In this document: positions 17,193 to 24,227 of the stretch, piece by piece
How positions within the stretch are numbered: position 1 is the first letter of the stretch
Layout of the letters: every line of letters starts with the position of its first letter
IMG/VR virus record: IMGVR_UViG_3300037247_000749
Location: 1-46,398 of that record
Direction: 5' to 3' (one strand)
DNA: 46,398 nucleotides
DNA from: a virus
Made by a program: the position numbers and the translations under genes
Notes under the pieces: model-generated
Seen by the model: the letters and a program-made list of their open reading frames with translations, nothing else
Told to the model about the DNA's origin: nothing
The model's database searches: none

Positions 17193-17233
17193 GGGCCGGA
17201 GGCAATATAGGATTTTTCATCTTTCCCCTCCTG

Positions 17234-17265
17234 AACGGGTCGGCATTGCGTCGGCCCGTTTTATT
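17234..17265 (+). terminator. Intrinsic terminator of the late operon
   Basis: AACGGGTCGG (17234-17243) pairs with TCGGCCCGTT (17251-17260), two G-T wobbles, 7-base loop, followed by TTATT. It lies just after the last late gene. Confidence 0.75.
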
Positions 17266-17566
17266 ATAAGTCCGTAGAGCTTTTCAGAACTTAAAATTCA
17301 GCTGAAGATTCCTGAAAATATATTTGCCCGTAACCTCTTATGCCGCAACCACTTATATTTTTGACAAGACTTTATTCTATAAAGTTCTTGCTATTTGTGC
17401 GCTTTCGGTTAAGATTATTCTTATGAATGATACGTCGATATATAGTAGGAATTTCAATCGAATCGAAATGGAACTCACTCTCAGGCCCGCTGATTTCCCC
17501 TCCAGTATCGACGTATTGGTATTTGTCGGCGGGCCTACTTATTAACCCTTATTTAGGAGCAAAAGA
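17266..17566 (+). other. AT-rich intergenic region with a weak ORF
   Basis: About 300 bases between the late terminator and the RyR gene. It holds a TTGACA (17371-17376 area) without a well-spaced -10, and a 40-codon ORF from ATG 17423 to the TAA at 17543-17545 (MNDTSIYSRN...LVFVGGPTY) lacking a clear ribosome site. The ORF may be a remnant or a real small gene; nothing else is evident. Confidence 0.35.
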
Positions 17567-17914
17567 ATGAAGATTGAAGACATCGCGCATGTGGCGCACG
17601 AAACGAACAGGATTTATTGTTTGACGCAGGGCGATTGCAGTCAGCCTCTTTGGGAAGATGCCCCGGAGTGGCAAAAGAAAAGCGCCCTCAATGGAGTACA
17701 GTTCCATATTGACAACCCCGATGCCGGTTGTTCTGGTTCGCATGAGAACTGGCTGAAAGAAAAAGCAGCCGACGGGTGGGTGTACGGCGAAGTCAAAGAC
17801 CCCGAAAAGAAAGAACACCCCTGTTGCGTGCCTTACGAAGACCTGCCAACTGAGCAGAAAGTGAAAGATGCGCTATTTGTGGGCGTGGTGCGTGCGTTAA
17901 AGGTATTGCTTTAA
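17567..17914 (+). CDS. RyR-domain protein
   Basis: 115 residues that are almost entirely one RyR domain (ryanodine-receptor repeat family, PF02026). Hallmarks are IAHVAHETNRIYCLTQGD near residue 6, WEDAPEWQKKSALNGVQFH, then HENWLKEKAADGWVYGEVKD and PEKKEHPCCVPYEDLPTEQK. Bacterial and phage single-domain RyR proteins are widespread but their role is unresolved; ligand or nucleotide binding has been proposed. Ribosome site TTAGGAGC. It lies immediately upstream of the tRNA gene. Confidence 0.9.
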   Translation: MKIEDIAHVAHETNRIYCLTQGDCSQPLWEDAPEWQKKSALNGVQFHIDNPDAGCSGSHENWLKEKAADGWVYGEVKDPEKKEHPCCVPYEDLPTEQKVKDALFVGVVRALKVLL

Positions 17915-17925
17915 GGTAACGGTGT

Positions 17926-17998
17926 CGCGGGATAAACTAACAGGTAGGTTGCCTGCCTCATAAGCAGGATAGTTTGGGTTCGACTCCCAATCCCGCAA
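17926..17998 (+). tRNA. tRNA-Met(CAT), initiator-like
   Basis: A full cloverleaf: acceptor CGCGGGA/TCCCGCA, D-stem AACT/GGTT, anticodon stem CCTGC/GCAGG with loop CTCATAA (anticodon CAT at 17959-17961), variable loop ATAGT, T-arm TTGGG-TTCGACT-CCCAA, discriminator A, CCA not encoded. Position 1 is C facing A72 (unpaired), and base pair 11:24 is A:T. Both are identity marks of bacterial initiator tRNA. The three G:C pairs that initiators carry at the bottom of the anticodon stem are not all present here (29:41 is T:A). It could therefore be an initiator variant; elongator Met or Ile2 are less likely given the C1 x A72 mismatch. Confidence 0.88.
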
Positions 17999-18026
17999 TT
18001 AAAGTATTTATTGAAAGGATAAGGAA

Positions 18027-18131
18027 ATGGATAATCCATTTGAATCTCTGCGGGAAGGCGTAAAAATTGGATTGCTTATAATAATCCTTATGAAGCTGTC
18101 TAATATTATCATTCTATTGAAACAACTGTAA
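18027..18131 (+). CDS. Tiny membrane peptide (34 aa)
   Basis: ATG preceded by GAAAGGATAAGGA. The product has a short charged N-terminus then a hydrophobic helix (VKIGLLIIILMKLSNIIILL). Spacing between the tRNA and the next gene and the good ribosome site support translation. Function unknown. Confidence 0.45.
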   Translation: MDNPFESLREGVKIGLLIIILMKLSNIIILLKQL

Positions 18132-18146
18132 ACAGGAGACAAGAAG

Positions 18147-18356
18147 ATGTTTTCAGTAAGAGAAAAGAGGCTGATTGCGGAAAAAGTGCAGAACATATTG
18201 CAAGAAACAAGACATCGGGAATTGCCAAATGGCGAAATCAGTTTCGCGCTTCATGTTGACGGCGCAGAATCATGGTCTTGGGCGGATATACAAAACAATG
18301 GTGCTGTAATACGTCCTGATGTAAATCTGCACAATGAATCGATGGATGATGGATAG
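18147..18356 (+). CDS. Small hypothetical protein (69 aa)
   Basis: Well placed ribosome site (AGGAGACAAGAAG) before the ATG. N-terminal amphipathic helix (VREKRLIAEKVQNILQETRH), then a beta-rich half (GEISFALHVDGAESWSWADI). No known family recognised. Confidence 0.6.
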   Translation: MFSVREKRLIAEKVQNILQETRHRELPNGEISFALHVDGAESWSWADIQNNGAVIRPDVNLHNESMDDG

Positions 18357-18379
18357 TTGCTCTTTGACATAACTATAAC

Positions 18380-18451
18380 GGGGCGGCGGTCGGCGTGAAG
18401 TCCGACATAAAATAAGCCACAGCTTCGCAGGTTCGAATCCTGCCCGCCCCA
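18380..18451 (+). ncRNA. tRNA-like element A with non-canonical core
   Basis: Ends fold like a tRNA: acceptor GGGGCGG with CCGCCCC plus A (7 bp), and a perfect T-arm GCAGG-TTCGAAT-CCTGC. The 40 bases between are the right length for a tRNA, but they fold as a long 5-bp D-like hairpin (GTCGG/CCGAC). No 5-bp/7-base anticodon arm can be formed; only AAGC-CACA-GCTT is seen. Position 8 is C, not T. It may be a decayed tRNA, an unusual tRNA or a tRNA mimic. Confidence 0.5.
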
Positions 18452-18475
18452 CCTATTTAACAAGTGAATATGATC

Positions 18476-18566
18476 GCGGCAGCGGCGTTGGTCGCCAAAA
18501 ATCTCACGGCGTACTCGACAGGTACTATGCGAAAGACCGAAACAGGTTAGAATCCTGCCTGCCGCG
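18476..18566 (+). ncRNA. tRNA-like element B with non-canonical core
   Basis: Acceptor-like helix GCGGCAG/CTGCCGC (18476-18482 with 18559-18565; C18475-G18566 would extend it) and a T-arm (ACAGG-TTAGAAT-CCTGC, one A-C mismatch, loop C changed to A). The core is longer than in element A. It folds GGCG-TTGGT-CGCC and GTAC-TCGACAG-GTAC but offers no standard anticodon arm. It lies 24 bases after element A, so the two look like one family of tRNA-derived elements. Confidence 0.4.
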
Positions 18567-18616
18567 TTCATTACTAAACCTAAATAAATTAGTATGTAAT
18601 TAGTAGGAGAACAAAT

Positions 18617-19423
18617 ATGGACTGGATAACAAAAGAACAAGTACAGAAATACGCAACTACGCCGGAGCGGGCGATGGACATCGCGATTAGGCACCATCAG
18701 CAGATTGTGGATGCTACGGAGGAGGAACTGGATGAGGCCGGAAATGTATTGAGTGGTCATTTGTGCGGCTTGTGTCTGTTCTATTATTACAACGGCAGGC
18801 ATAGAGAATGCGGCGAGTGTCCTTTGGTAGATAACGATACGGCTTGTAATAACACCGGGTCGCTATATTTAAGAGCACACACTGCTTATCACGCCCACCC
18901 GTTCAGCCACAAGAAGTTCATCAAGGCCGATCGCGCGTTACTCAACCACCTAAAACAATTAAAATCAGGATACAAGAAAACGGAACAGCAAAAACTCGAA
19001 ATCAGAATCAAGCAGGCCAAAGAGGGCCTGCAAGAGCAGTTATTAGCCCTTGCCAAGCCAGAATTGAGGCATGGGGATTATGGGTTTGATGGCGGCGATG
19101 CGAAAGCAATAGCTATTACCGATTCGACCGGCAGATTGATTATGTCAAAGACTGGCGGCCTTGTGGATTGCCAATCAGTAGACATACAACGAACACGACT
19201 CAAAGACAACGTCCTCGGCAATATATTCGACGACCTCGCAGCCCTGGCAGAGCCGCTGGAAGAGTTTAAGGTGCACGGGTTATCTGTCAAAATTGATATA
19301 CATGGTGCTATACAAATCCGTGGCGGAGCAATATCCGCCTGTTTCACAAAAGAGCAGGACGAATATCGCCAAAAACTCAATCAGGTTTTCGCCACGGCGA
19401 AGCGAAAGGCGGCGAAGACATGA
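18617..19423 (+). CDS. Hypothetical protein with Cys cluster (268 aa)
   Basis: Good ribosome site (GTAGGAGAAC). N-terminal half: helices, then a Cys-rich patch (HLCGLCLFYYY...CGECPLVDNDTAC, about residues 48-76) that may bind metal. Middle: a charged coiled-coil (about 115-150). C-terminal half: mixed alpha/beta with DGGDAKAIAITDSTG. It opens the early/middle gene string. I do not recognise the family. Confidence 0.6.
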   Translation: MDWITKEQVQKYATTPERAMDIAIRHHQQIVDATEEELDEAGNVLSGHLCGLCLFYYYNGRHRECGECPLVDNDTACNNTGSLYLRAHTAYHAHPFSHKKFIKADRALLNHLKQLKSGYKKTEQQKLEIRIKQAKEGLQEQLLALAKPELRHGDYGFDGGDAKAIAITDSTGRLIMSKTGGLVDCQSVDIQRTRLKDNVLGNIFDDLAALAEPLEEFKVHGLSVKIDIHGAIQIRGGAISACFTKEQDEYRQKLNQVFATAKRKAAKT

Positions 19424-19665
19424 AAAAGAAAATAAAAGAATCAAGAGTATTTTGGTTAACAAGGAATTGTGGAAATGGATGGTACAAGCTACACACCAAA
19501 TCGATTAAAAAAGGTATTGATGCAAATGGGCAGTATTACTATCCTACTACGCCTTTTTTCGTATATGGTTTTTGTGCTTCTGCGTTTAACCGCCGATTTC
19601 CTAACATTTGTCTTGAACCCGGCTCAAAGAAAAAGGTCAAGATAACGATAGAGGTAATAGAATGA
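19420..19665 (+). CDS. Small basic hypothetical protein (81 aa)
   Basis: ATG overlaps the upstream TGA (ATGA). Lys-rich with aromatic residues (ESRVFWLTRNCGNGWYKL, YYYPTTPFFVYGFCA) and ending in a beta hairpin-like tail. Tight four-base overlaps at both ends support a real gene. No family recognised. Confidence 0.5.
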   Translation: MKKKIKESRVFWLTRNCGNGWYKLHTKSIKKGIDANGQYYYPTTPFFVYGFCASAFNRRFPNICLEPGSKKKVKITIEVIE

Positions 19666-19796
19666 TACGCAGGTACACCCAAGACGAGATAGACCGTTTC
19701 ACCGAGCACTACGACTGTATAGACCCGGACACGGGCTATGAGTACGATATTGAACCAGAAATAGAGGAAGACGAAAATGCTACCAAGAAATATTGA
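19662..19796 (+). CDS. Small acidic hypothetical protein (44 aa)
   Basis: Begins inside an ATGA overlap with the upstream stop and overlaps the next gene by 20 bases. The C-terminal half is very acidic (YDIEPEIEEDENA). Coding is supported by coupling only; function unknown. Confidence 0.4.
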   Translation: MIRRYTQDEIDRFTEHYDCIDPDTGYEYDIEPEIEEDENATKKY

Positions 19797-20145
19797 AACA
19801 AGTTTACAAAGATATGCAAATAGCGGTGTTCCGACAGGAAGTTTTCTTTACGTAGTATTATGCAATAACCTATTTGAGGCGATGAACAAAGCGGATTATT
19901 ACAATAGGGAGAACCTTTTTGATATTTGCATGTATATTTACAACGAATTGCCTTCAACTTGCCATGGTTCGCCTGAAAGAGTTAATGACTGGATTGAAGG
20001 AAAAAGAGCGGAAAGAATAACACAGAAACCAAAAGAACAGGAGACAGAAGTGGAGTTAATGGGAAAAGCACCGGATATACTCAAGAAGTGGCAAGACAAA
20101 TATTGGTCATTAAAAAACTGCCCTACTTGTGGACATTCGGTTTAA
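19777..20145 (+). CDS. Hypothetical protein with C-terminal zinc-knuckle-like end (122 aa)
   Basis: Start ATG has GAGGAAGAC upstream. A globular helical body (LPRNIETSLQRYANSGVPTG; VLCNNLFEAMNKADYYN) precedes a charged linker and a C-terminal CPTCGHSV that may bind metal with partners. Similar small helical proteins occur in phage early regions. No function assigned. Confidence 0.5.
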   Translation: MLPRNIETSLQRYANSGVPTGSFLYVVLCNNLFEAMNKADYYNRENLFDICMYIYNELPSTCHGSPERVNDWIEGKRAERITQKPKEQETEVELMGKAPDILKKWQDKYWSLKNCPTCGHSV

Positions 20146-20159
20146 CAGGAGCAAAAAAC

Positions 20160-20261
20160 ATGATTAACCTATTAGCAATACTACTTTACCCCGCTGTCTG
20201 GCTTACGAAGTGTTTTGTTAAAGCTGTTTTGAAAGCGGAATCATGGATAAAAAAGAACTAA
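20160..20261 (+). CDS. Tiny membrane peptide (33 aa)
   Basis: ATG behind AGGAGCAAAAAAC. The product is a hydrophobic helix (INLLAILLYPAVWLTKCF) followed by a basic tail. It overlaps the next gene by 19 bases. Function unknown. Confidence 0.4.
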   Translation: MINLLAILLYPAVWLTKCFVKAVLKAESWIKKN

Positions 20262-20428
20262 AGAAGCTGGTGTTCGATAAACTGTTGGAGGTTTTTGCGC
20301 AACAGCAAAATGAGCTAATAGAAAAGTTTATGAAATTTGTACGCGAGATAGACGAGATGGATTGTGAGGGCTTAGAACAAATGAATAAAGATTTAGATAA
20401 AGGAATCGACAAATGGAAAATACATTAG
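20243..20428 (+). CDS. Small helical hypothetical protein (61 aa)
   Basis: Entirely helical and charged (KKELKKLVFDKLLEVFAQQQ, KFMKFVREIDEMD), likely an oligomerising helix bundle. It overlaps the start of the coiled-coil protein that precedes the exonuclease by 16 bases. No family recognised. Confidence 0.5.
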   Translation: MDKKELKKLVFDKLLEVFAQQQNELIEKFMKFVREIDEMDCEGLEQMNKDLDKGIDKWKIH

Positions 20429-21153
20429 TACAATTCGACGAGGTACGGGCGGCAATCGCCAAGTACAAAACAGAAAACGAAAACCTTGTGTTCAACTATG
20501 ACGACCTGCAAGGCAATAAGGATGCCCGGAGTCATATCTTCAAGCTGAGAAAGACTAAGACGCAAATCGGCGAGATACACAGGGCGACCAAGGCTGAGGC
20601 TTTGGCTGTGTGCCAGGAAATCGACAAAGAAAAGAGGACACTTATTGCCAATGTTGAGGAAATGATTGAAGTTCACGCCGCACCTATCCGGGCTATTGAG
20701 GAAAAAGTAGAGGCGGAACGTGTTGCGAAAGTCGAAGCTTGGGAAAAGACGGAACGGGAAGCCGAGGAAAAACGGCAGGCGGAATTAGCGGAAAGAGAAG
20801 CTGATGTCGCTAAACGTGAAGCCGAAATAAAGACCCAACAGGATGCAATAAATGCCAAACAAGCGGAGGCAGAACGTGTCGAGCGAGAAAAACGCATCGC
20901 TGAGGAAGCCGCCGAAAATGCCCGCGAACAAGAACAGGCAGAGCAGGAGCGGAAACGAAAAGAGGCCGAAGCCGAGCAAGAGCGGTTGGCAGAGATAGAA
21001 CGCAAGCGGATTGAGAACAAAGAACATCAATCAAAAATCAGAAAAAGGATACATATCTTTTTGTTTGCGATTGTTCAAAACGAAGAAAAGACGGACGAGA
21101 TTGTGAGCGCTATTGTTGATGGCTCAATTCCCAACGTAACAATAAATTATTGA
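20413..21153 (+). CDS. Coiled-coil protein of the recombination cluster (246 aa)
   Basis: The N-terminal domain (about 1-90, VQFDEVRAAIAKYKTENENL) and a long Glu/Ala/Arg coiled-coil (about 95-205) match the general form of phage proteins often encoded just upstream of YqaJ exonuclease and a RecT or ERF annealing protein (DUF1351-like). A short C-terminal domain follows (RIHIFLFAIVQNEEKTDE). Its stop overlaps the beginning of the exonuclease ORF. Probably a recombination accessory, inferred from synteny. Confidence 0.5.
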   Translation: MENTLVQFDEVRAAIAKYKTENENLVFNYDDLQGNKDARSHIFKLRKTKTQIGEIHRATKAEALAVCQEIDKEKRTLIANVEEMIEVHAAPIRAIEEKVEAERVAKVEAWEKTEREAEEKRQAELAEREADVAKREAEIKTQQDAINAKQAEAERVEREKRIAEEAAENAREQEQAEQERKRKEAEAEQERLAEIERKRIENKEHQSKIRKRIHIFLFAIVQNEEKTDEIVSAIVDGSIPNVTINY

Positions 21154-21161
21154 GGGCAAAA

Positions 21162-21773
21162 ATGATTATCCATGATGTGCTACAAAGGAGTCCTGAGTGG
21201 CGAAAAATCAGATGCGGCAAGATCGGCGCTTCTGACATGTCCGCAGTTCTCGCCAAAGGCAAGAGTGGGGGCGAAAGCAAAACCAGAAAAACGCTTATGT
21301 TCCGTGTTCTTGCAGAGCGACTTAGCGGTATTCCGCAAGAAACCTATTGCAATAGTGCTATGAAGTGGGGAACAGAACACGAACCATATGCCCGCAACCT
21401 GTACGAAATGGAAATGTCCTGTAGCGTCAAGCAAGTGGGATTTGTAGAATGGGACGAATATGCGGGATGTTCCCCCGATGGGTTTGTCGGTGAAGATGGT
21501 TTGGTGGAAATTAAATGTCCCAATACATCCACTCATCTTTCCTATATTTTGGCAAACAGAATGCCGCCCGAATATTTTATCCAGGTACAGTCTCAGATGT
21601 GGATTACCGAACGGAGGTGGTGCGATTTTGTAAGCTATGACCCCCGTATTCCTTGCAAGGCATTTTGGATGATACGGGTTGAGCGGGATATGAAAAAAAT
21701 CATTAAAATACAAGATAACGTAATGTGGTTTATTGACGAATTAAAAGAATTTGAAAAACAGATAAGGAGTTAA
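21162..21773 (+). CDS. YqaJ-type (lambda exonuclease family) recombinase nuclease
   Basis: 203 residues from the ATG at 21162, preceded by GAGGG; an in-frame ATG at 21150 adds four residues. Motifs of the PD-(D/E)XK fold are in order: RSPEWRKIRCGKIGASD (start motif), GTEHEP (70-75), SPDG with Asp106, and EIKCP with Glu117/Lys119. The length is normal for the family. These 5'-3' exonucleases resect duplex DNA so that an annealing protein can load. Here the ERF annealing gene follows after 4 bases, making a two-component recombination system. Confidence 0.92.
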   Translation: MIIHDVLQRSPEWRKIRCGKIGASDMSAVLAKGKSGGESKTRKTLMFRVLAERLSGIPQETYCNSAMKWGTEHEPYARNLYEMEMSCSVKQVGFVEWDEYAGCSPDGFVGEDGLVEIKCPNTSTHLSYILANRMPPEYFIQVQSQMWITERRWCDFVSYDPRIPCKAFWMIRVERDMKKIIKIQDNVMWFIDELKEFEKQIRS

Positions 21774-21777
21774 GAAA

Positions 21778-22353
21778 ATGAAATTATGTGAAATTCAGAA
21801 AAACTTGATAGTCTTAAAAGAACAATTTAATGCGTTTGGCAATTACAAATATCGCTCTTGTGAAGATATTTTGGAAGCCGTTAAACCGCTTCTTGGCGAT
21901 TCGATTCTGACACTCAGCGATGAAATCGTAATGGTCGGTGACCGTTTCTATGTCAAAGCGACAGCCGTGCTTGTCGATGGTACAAGCACGCACACTGTGT
22001 CTGCATGTGCCCGCGAGCCGGAGAAAAGGAAGGGCATGGACGAGTCGCAAATTACTGGAGCAGCCTCTTCTTATGCTCGCAAGTATGCCTTAAATGGTAT
22101 GTTCTGTATTGATGACGCCAGAGATGGTGACGACGGCGGCACAGACGACCCAGAACCAGACCCCGAAATAATGAGCAAGTTGTGTATCATGCTCGAAGAA
22201 AACATGGACGGCGGGAAAGTTGATACAAAGAAACTAAAAAACCTCATGTGGGTTAAGTTTAAGGTCTATCCCGTCACTGAGGAAGACGCAAAGAAGACTG
22301 TTAAGTATTTAATCAAGAATAATATGTTAAATGCAATAACGGAGAAAAAATAA
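21778..22353 (+). CDS. erf: ERF-family single-strand annealing protein
   Basis: 191 residues. The ERF hallmark is clear: FGNYKYRSCEDILEAVKPLL at the N-terminus and GAASSYARKYALNGMFCIDD (about residues 98-117). A Gly/Asp-rich linker and a small helical C-terminal domain follow. ERF proteins anneal complementary strands during recombination and circularisation, working with the adjacent exonuclease and SSB. The TAATGG end overlaps the SSB start, indicating one operon. Confidence 0.92.
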   Translation: MKLCEIQKNLIVLKEQFNAFGNYKYRSCEDILEAVKPLLGDSILTLSDEIVMVGDRFYVKATAVLVDGTSTHTVSACAREPEKRKGMDESQITGAASSYARKYALNGMFCIDDARDGDDGGTDDPEPDPEIMSKLCIMLEENMDGGKVDTKKLKNLMWVKFKVYPVTEEDAKKTVKYLIKNNMLNAITEKK

Positions 22354-22727
22354 TGGCAAATTTTAACAAAGTAATTCTTCTTGGGAATCTGACCCGTGAC
22401 CCTGAACTATCATACACACCGAACCAGACAGCAATCGTTAGTTTTGGTATGGCTGTCAATCGCAAGTGGAAGTCAAAGGATGGACAGGCGAAAGAGGAAG
22501 TTCTTTTTGTCGATTGCACAGCTTTTGGCGATACGGGTGAAAACATTAACAAGTATTTGCACAAAGGCGACCCCTTGCTTGTTGAGGGTCGCTTGATGTT
22601 CAGCAGTTGGGAGGCTCAAGACGGTTCGAAGCGGAGCAAGCTAACTGTAACGGTTGAGCGTTTTCAGTTTATCGGCCAAGAACAGAACAAAAAACCAGCG
22701 GCTTCGGATGAGAAAGTGCCGTTCTAA
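22353..22727 (+). CDS. ssb: Single-stranded DNA-binding protein
   Basis: 124 residues, canonical OB-fold SSB: NKVILLGNLTRDPEL near the start, VSFGMAVNRKW, FVDCTAFG, LHKGDPLLVEGRL and VERFQFIG. The C-terminal tip DEKVPF is a variant of the acidic DDDIPF tail through which SSB recruits host replication and recombination proteins. The linker is very short. Its stop overlaps the next start (TAATGA). Confidence 0.96.
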   Translation: MANFNKVILLGNLTRDPELSYTPNQTAIVSFGMAVNRKWKSKDGQAKEEVLFVDCTAFGDTGENINKYLHKGDPLLVEGRLMFSSWEAQDGSKRSKLTVTVERFQFIGQEQNKKPAASDEKVPF

Positions 22728-23197
22728 TGAAAATCTACGCACAAAAAATTAATGGTGAGTTACGCACTAAGGAAGATGTATTGGCACACGTCTTAGATGT
22801 AGTGGGCGGCTTAAAAGATGGTTGTATCGAAATTGATGTCAAACGTGCCCGAAAGCACAAATCCCACCAGCAGGTTAAAATGATATTCGGGCTAATGATT
22901 GAAAGCACTATCGCCCAAGCCAATGGTTTAGGAATAGACACTTCGTATTTTATGAAATATCTGGTTGATGGCTCTATTCCTAAAGGGCAAGGTTTGACTA
23001 AAGGGTTCCTGCACGAACTGATGTATGCTGTATGCCCGACAACAGATGAGGACGGACGCCGCGTTACGTTGTCAAAAATGAGTACAAAGCAGGCGGGCAA
23101 TTTATTTGAAAGTTTCCGAAATACAGTAGCGCCTTTGGGGATAGTTATAGCTAACCCCGACCCGAATTGGGAAAAAGTACCGGTCAAGGATGACTGA
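22727..23197 (+). CDS. NinB/Orf-like recombination mediator candidate
   Basis: 156 residues. It begins with a small beta domain (KIYAQKINGELRTKEDVLAHV), then ARKHKSHQQVKMIFGLMIES, and a C-terminal helix with KMSTKQAGNLFESFRNTVAP. The 'rsheQ...iWgl' style centre and the location after ERF and SSB recall NinB/Orf proteins that load recombination factors on SSB-coated DNA. The family call is tentative; the recombination context is firm. Confidence 0.4.
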   Translation: MKIYAQKINGELRTKEDVLAHVLDVVGGLKDGCIEIDVKRARKHKSHQQVKMIFGLMIESTIAQANGLGIDTSYFMKYLVDGSIPKGQGLTKGFLHELMYAVCPTTDEDGRRVTLSKMSTKQAGNLFESFRNTVAPLGIVIANPDPNWEKVPVKDD

Positions 23198-23207
23198 CAC
23201 GGATGGA

Positions 23208-23260
23208 GGGTAGCGGTTATAAACGGATTTTTGGCGTGTTGTAACCCCGGATCGCTACCC
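23208..23260 (+). promoter_or_regulatory. Structured intergenic inverted repeat
   Basis: GGGTAGCG (23208-23215) with CGCTACCC (23253-23260), extended inward by GTTA (23216-23219) with TAAC (23242-23245) after skipping CCCGGAT on the 3' side. It fills the gap before the adenine methyltransferase gene. There is no T-run, so an RNA structure or protein site is more likely than a terminator. Confidence 0.5.
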
Positions 23261-23277
23261 AATTTTAGGATTATAAT

Positions 23278-24024
23278 ATGACAAAAGCAAAGCGAAAGAG
23301 TTTTCTCTCCCTCCGGGGCGGCGGTGGAAGTGGCAAAACCGAAGCTGCCGCCCCTACTATGAAAGGAATGCGAAGAATGAGTTCGGGTTTTACGCACGAA
23401 TCAACATATAACGAGAGCAAGGAATGGTACACGCCGAGGTACATCTTTGAAAAGTTAGGCGTAGAGTTCGACCTTGACCCTTGCAGTCCAGGGCAGGATG
23501 TAGTCCCCTGGATACCTGCGCAGATCCATTACGCTTATCCTGACGGCCTGACTAAAAAATGGTTCGGGAACTGCTGGGTCAATCCCCCCTATGGTATGGA
23601 TACGCCAAAATGGATGCAAAGACTTTGCAAACACGGAAACGGGGTAGCTTTAGTTTTTGCTCGATGCGACACAAGGTGGTTTCACTTGTACGTACCGTAT
23701 GCAGACGCAATCTGTTTTATTAAAGGGAGAATTGGATTTGTACCGGCTGAAATGGCGGAGCTTTATGCCGATAATCAATATGTGCCACAAGGCGGGTGTG
23801 GAGCAGGTTCAATGTTAATAGCTTTCGGGAAAGAAAACGCTGAGGCGTTATACAAAACTTCCCTTGGGATGACCCTACCTGTTATTAAGCCAGTTGGAGA
23901 TGAACGTAGCAGAGACGGTTCGGGAGTGATAAGGCTGGATGGCCGACCGCCTGTTGAAGACGAGAACTCCCCCCAAAACGCCGAACACAGGCAGGGTAGC
24001 TTGTTTACAAAGGAGCAATTATGA
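23278..24024 (+). CDS. DNA N6-adenine methyltransferase (phage Dam family)
   Basis: Phage-type N6-adenine methyltransferase (PF05869 type): KEWYTPRYIFEKLG, then FDLDPCS (Asp-Pro-Cys at 67-69) and the catalytic NPPYG (102-106), followed by VALVFARCDTRWFH. The first 33 residues (RKSFLSLRGGGGSGKTE) are odd and partly encoded by a GC hairpin (GGGGCGGC/GCCGCCCC, 23314-23353). The ATG at 23377 (MSSGFTH) with AAAGGA 9 bases upstream is a good alternative start. Methylation probably protects phage DNA or marks it. Confidence 0.9.
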   Translation: MTKAKRKSFLSLRGGGGSGKTEAAAPTMKGMRRMSSGFTHESTYNESKEWYTPRYIFEKLGVEFDLDPCSPGQDVVPWIPAQIHYAYPDGLTKKWFGNCWVNPPYGMDTPKWMQRLCKHGNGVALVFARCDTRWFHLYVPYADAICFIKGRIGFVPAEMAELYADNQYVPQGGCGAGSMLIAFGKENAEALYKTSLGMTLPVIKPVGDERSRDGSGVIRLDGRPPVEDENSPQNAEHRQGSLFTKEQL

Positions 24025-24060
24025 AAAAGTACAAAGGAGCAATTATGAAAAAGTACAAAG
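24006..24060 (+). repeat. Tandem 24-bp duplication of a ribosome site and start codon
   Basis: A 24-base unit (beginning TACAAAGGAGCAATTATG) is present twice perfectly at 24006-24029 and 24030-24053, with seven bases of a third copy. Each copy carries AAGGAG and an in-frame ATG, so the following gene has two equivalent starts. Confidence 0.95.
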
Positions 24061-24227
24061 TATGGGTAACGCTTGAAGAGTGGGATGGGGAAAATAAAAT
24101 CTGTGATACCGAATCCTCTTGTATCGGAGAAGTAAGTAATGAAGATGATGGGAGGCAGGCGTTTCAGGCTACAGAAGCATTGGGCCTTGCAGTAAAAGAT
24201 TTTTTGCCCGTAAAATGGATTGACTAA
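24045..24227 (+). CDS. Small hypothetical protein with duplicated start
   Basis: Starts at 24045 (60 residues) or, using the upstream duplicated ribosome site, at 24021 (68 residues), which overlaps the methyltransferase stop. It contains KVWVTLEEWDGENKICDTES and GRQAFQATEALGLAVKDF. The pattern resembles small alpha/beta proteins of phage early regions. Followed without a gap by the radical SAM gene. Confidence 0.6.
   Translation: MKKYKVWVTLEEWDGENKICDTESSCIGEVSNEDDGRQAFQATEALGLAVKDFLPVKWID

Noticed and set aside
17371-17410. TTGACA as a promoter before the RyR gene
   Set aside because: No acceptable -10 at 16-18 bases; TATAAA lies only 11 bases downstream.
18251-18802. A 183-residue minus-strand ORF containing WGGQDSNLR
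   Set aside because: The motif is the well-known false translation of the antisense of a tRNA 3' end. It overlaps the tRNA-like elements and a good plus-strand gene.
20673-21034. Minus-strand ORFs opposite the coiled-coil gene
   Set aside because: Ser/Ala/Leu-biased shadows of the Glu/Ala/Arg repeat coding strand.
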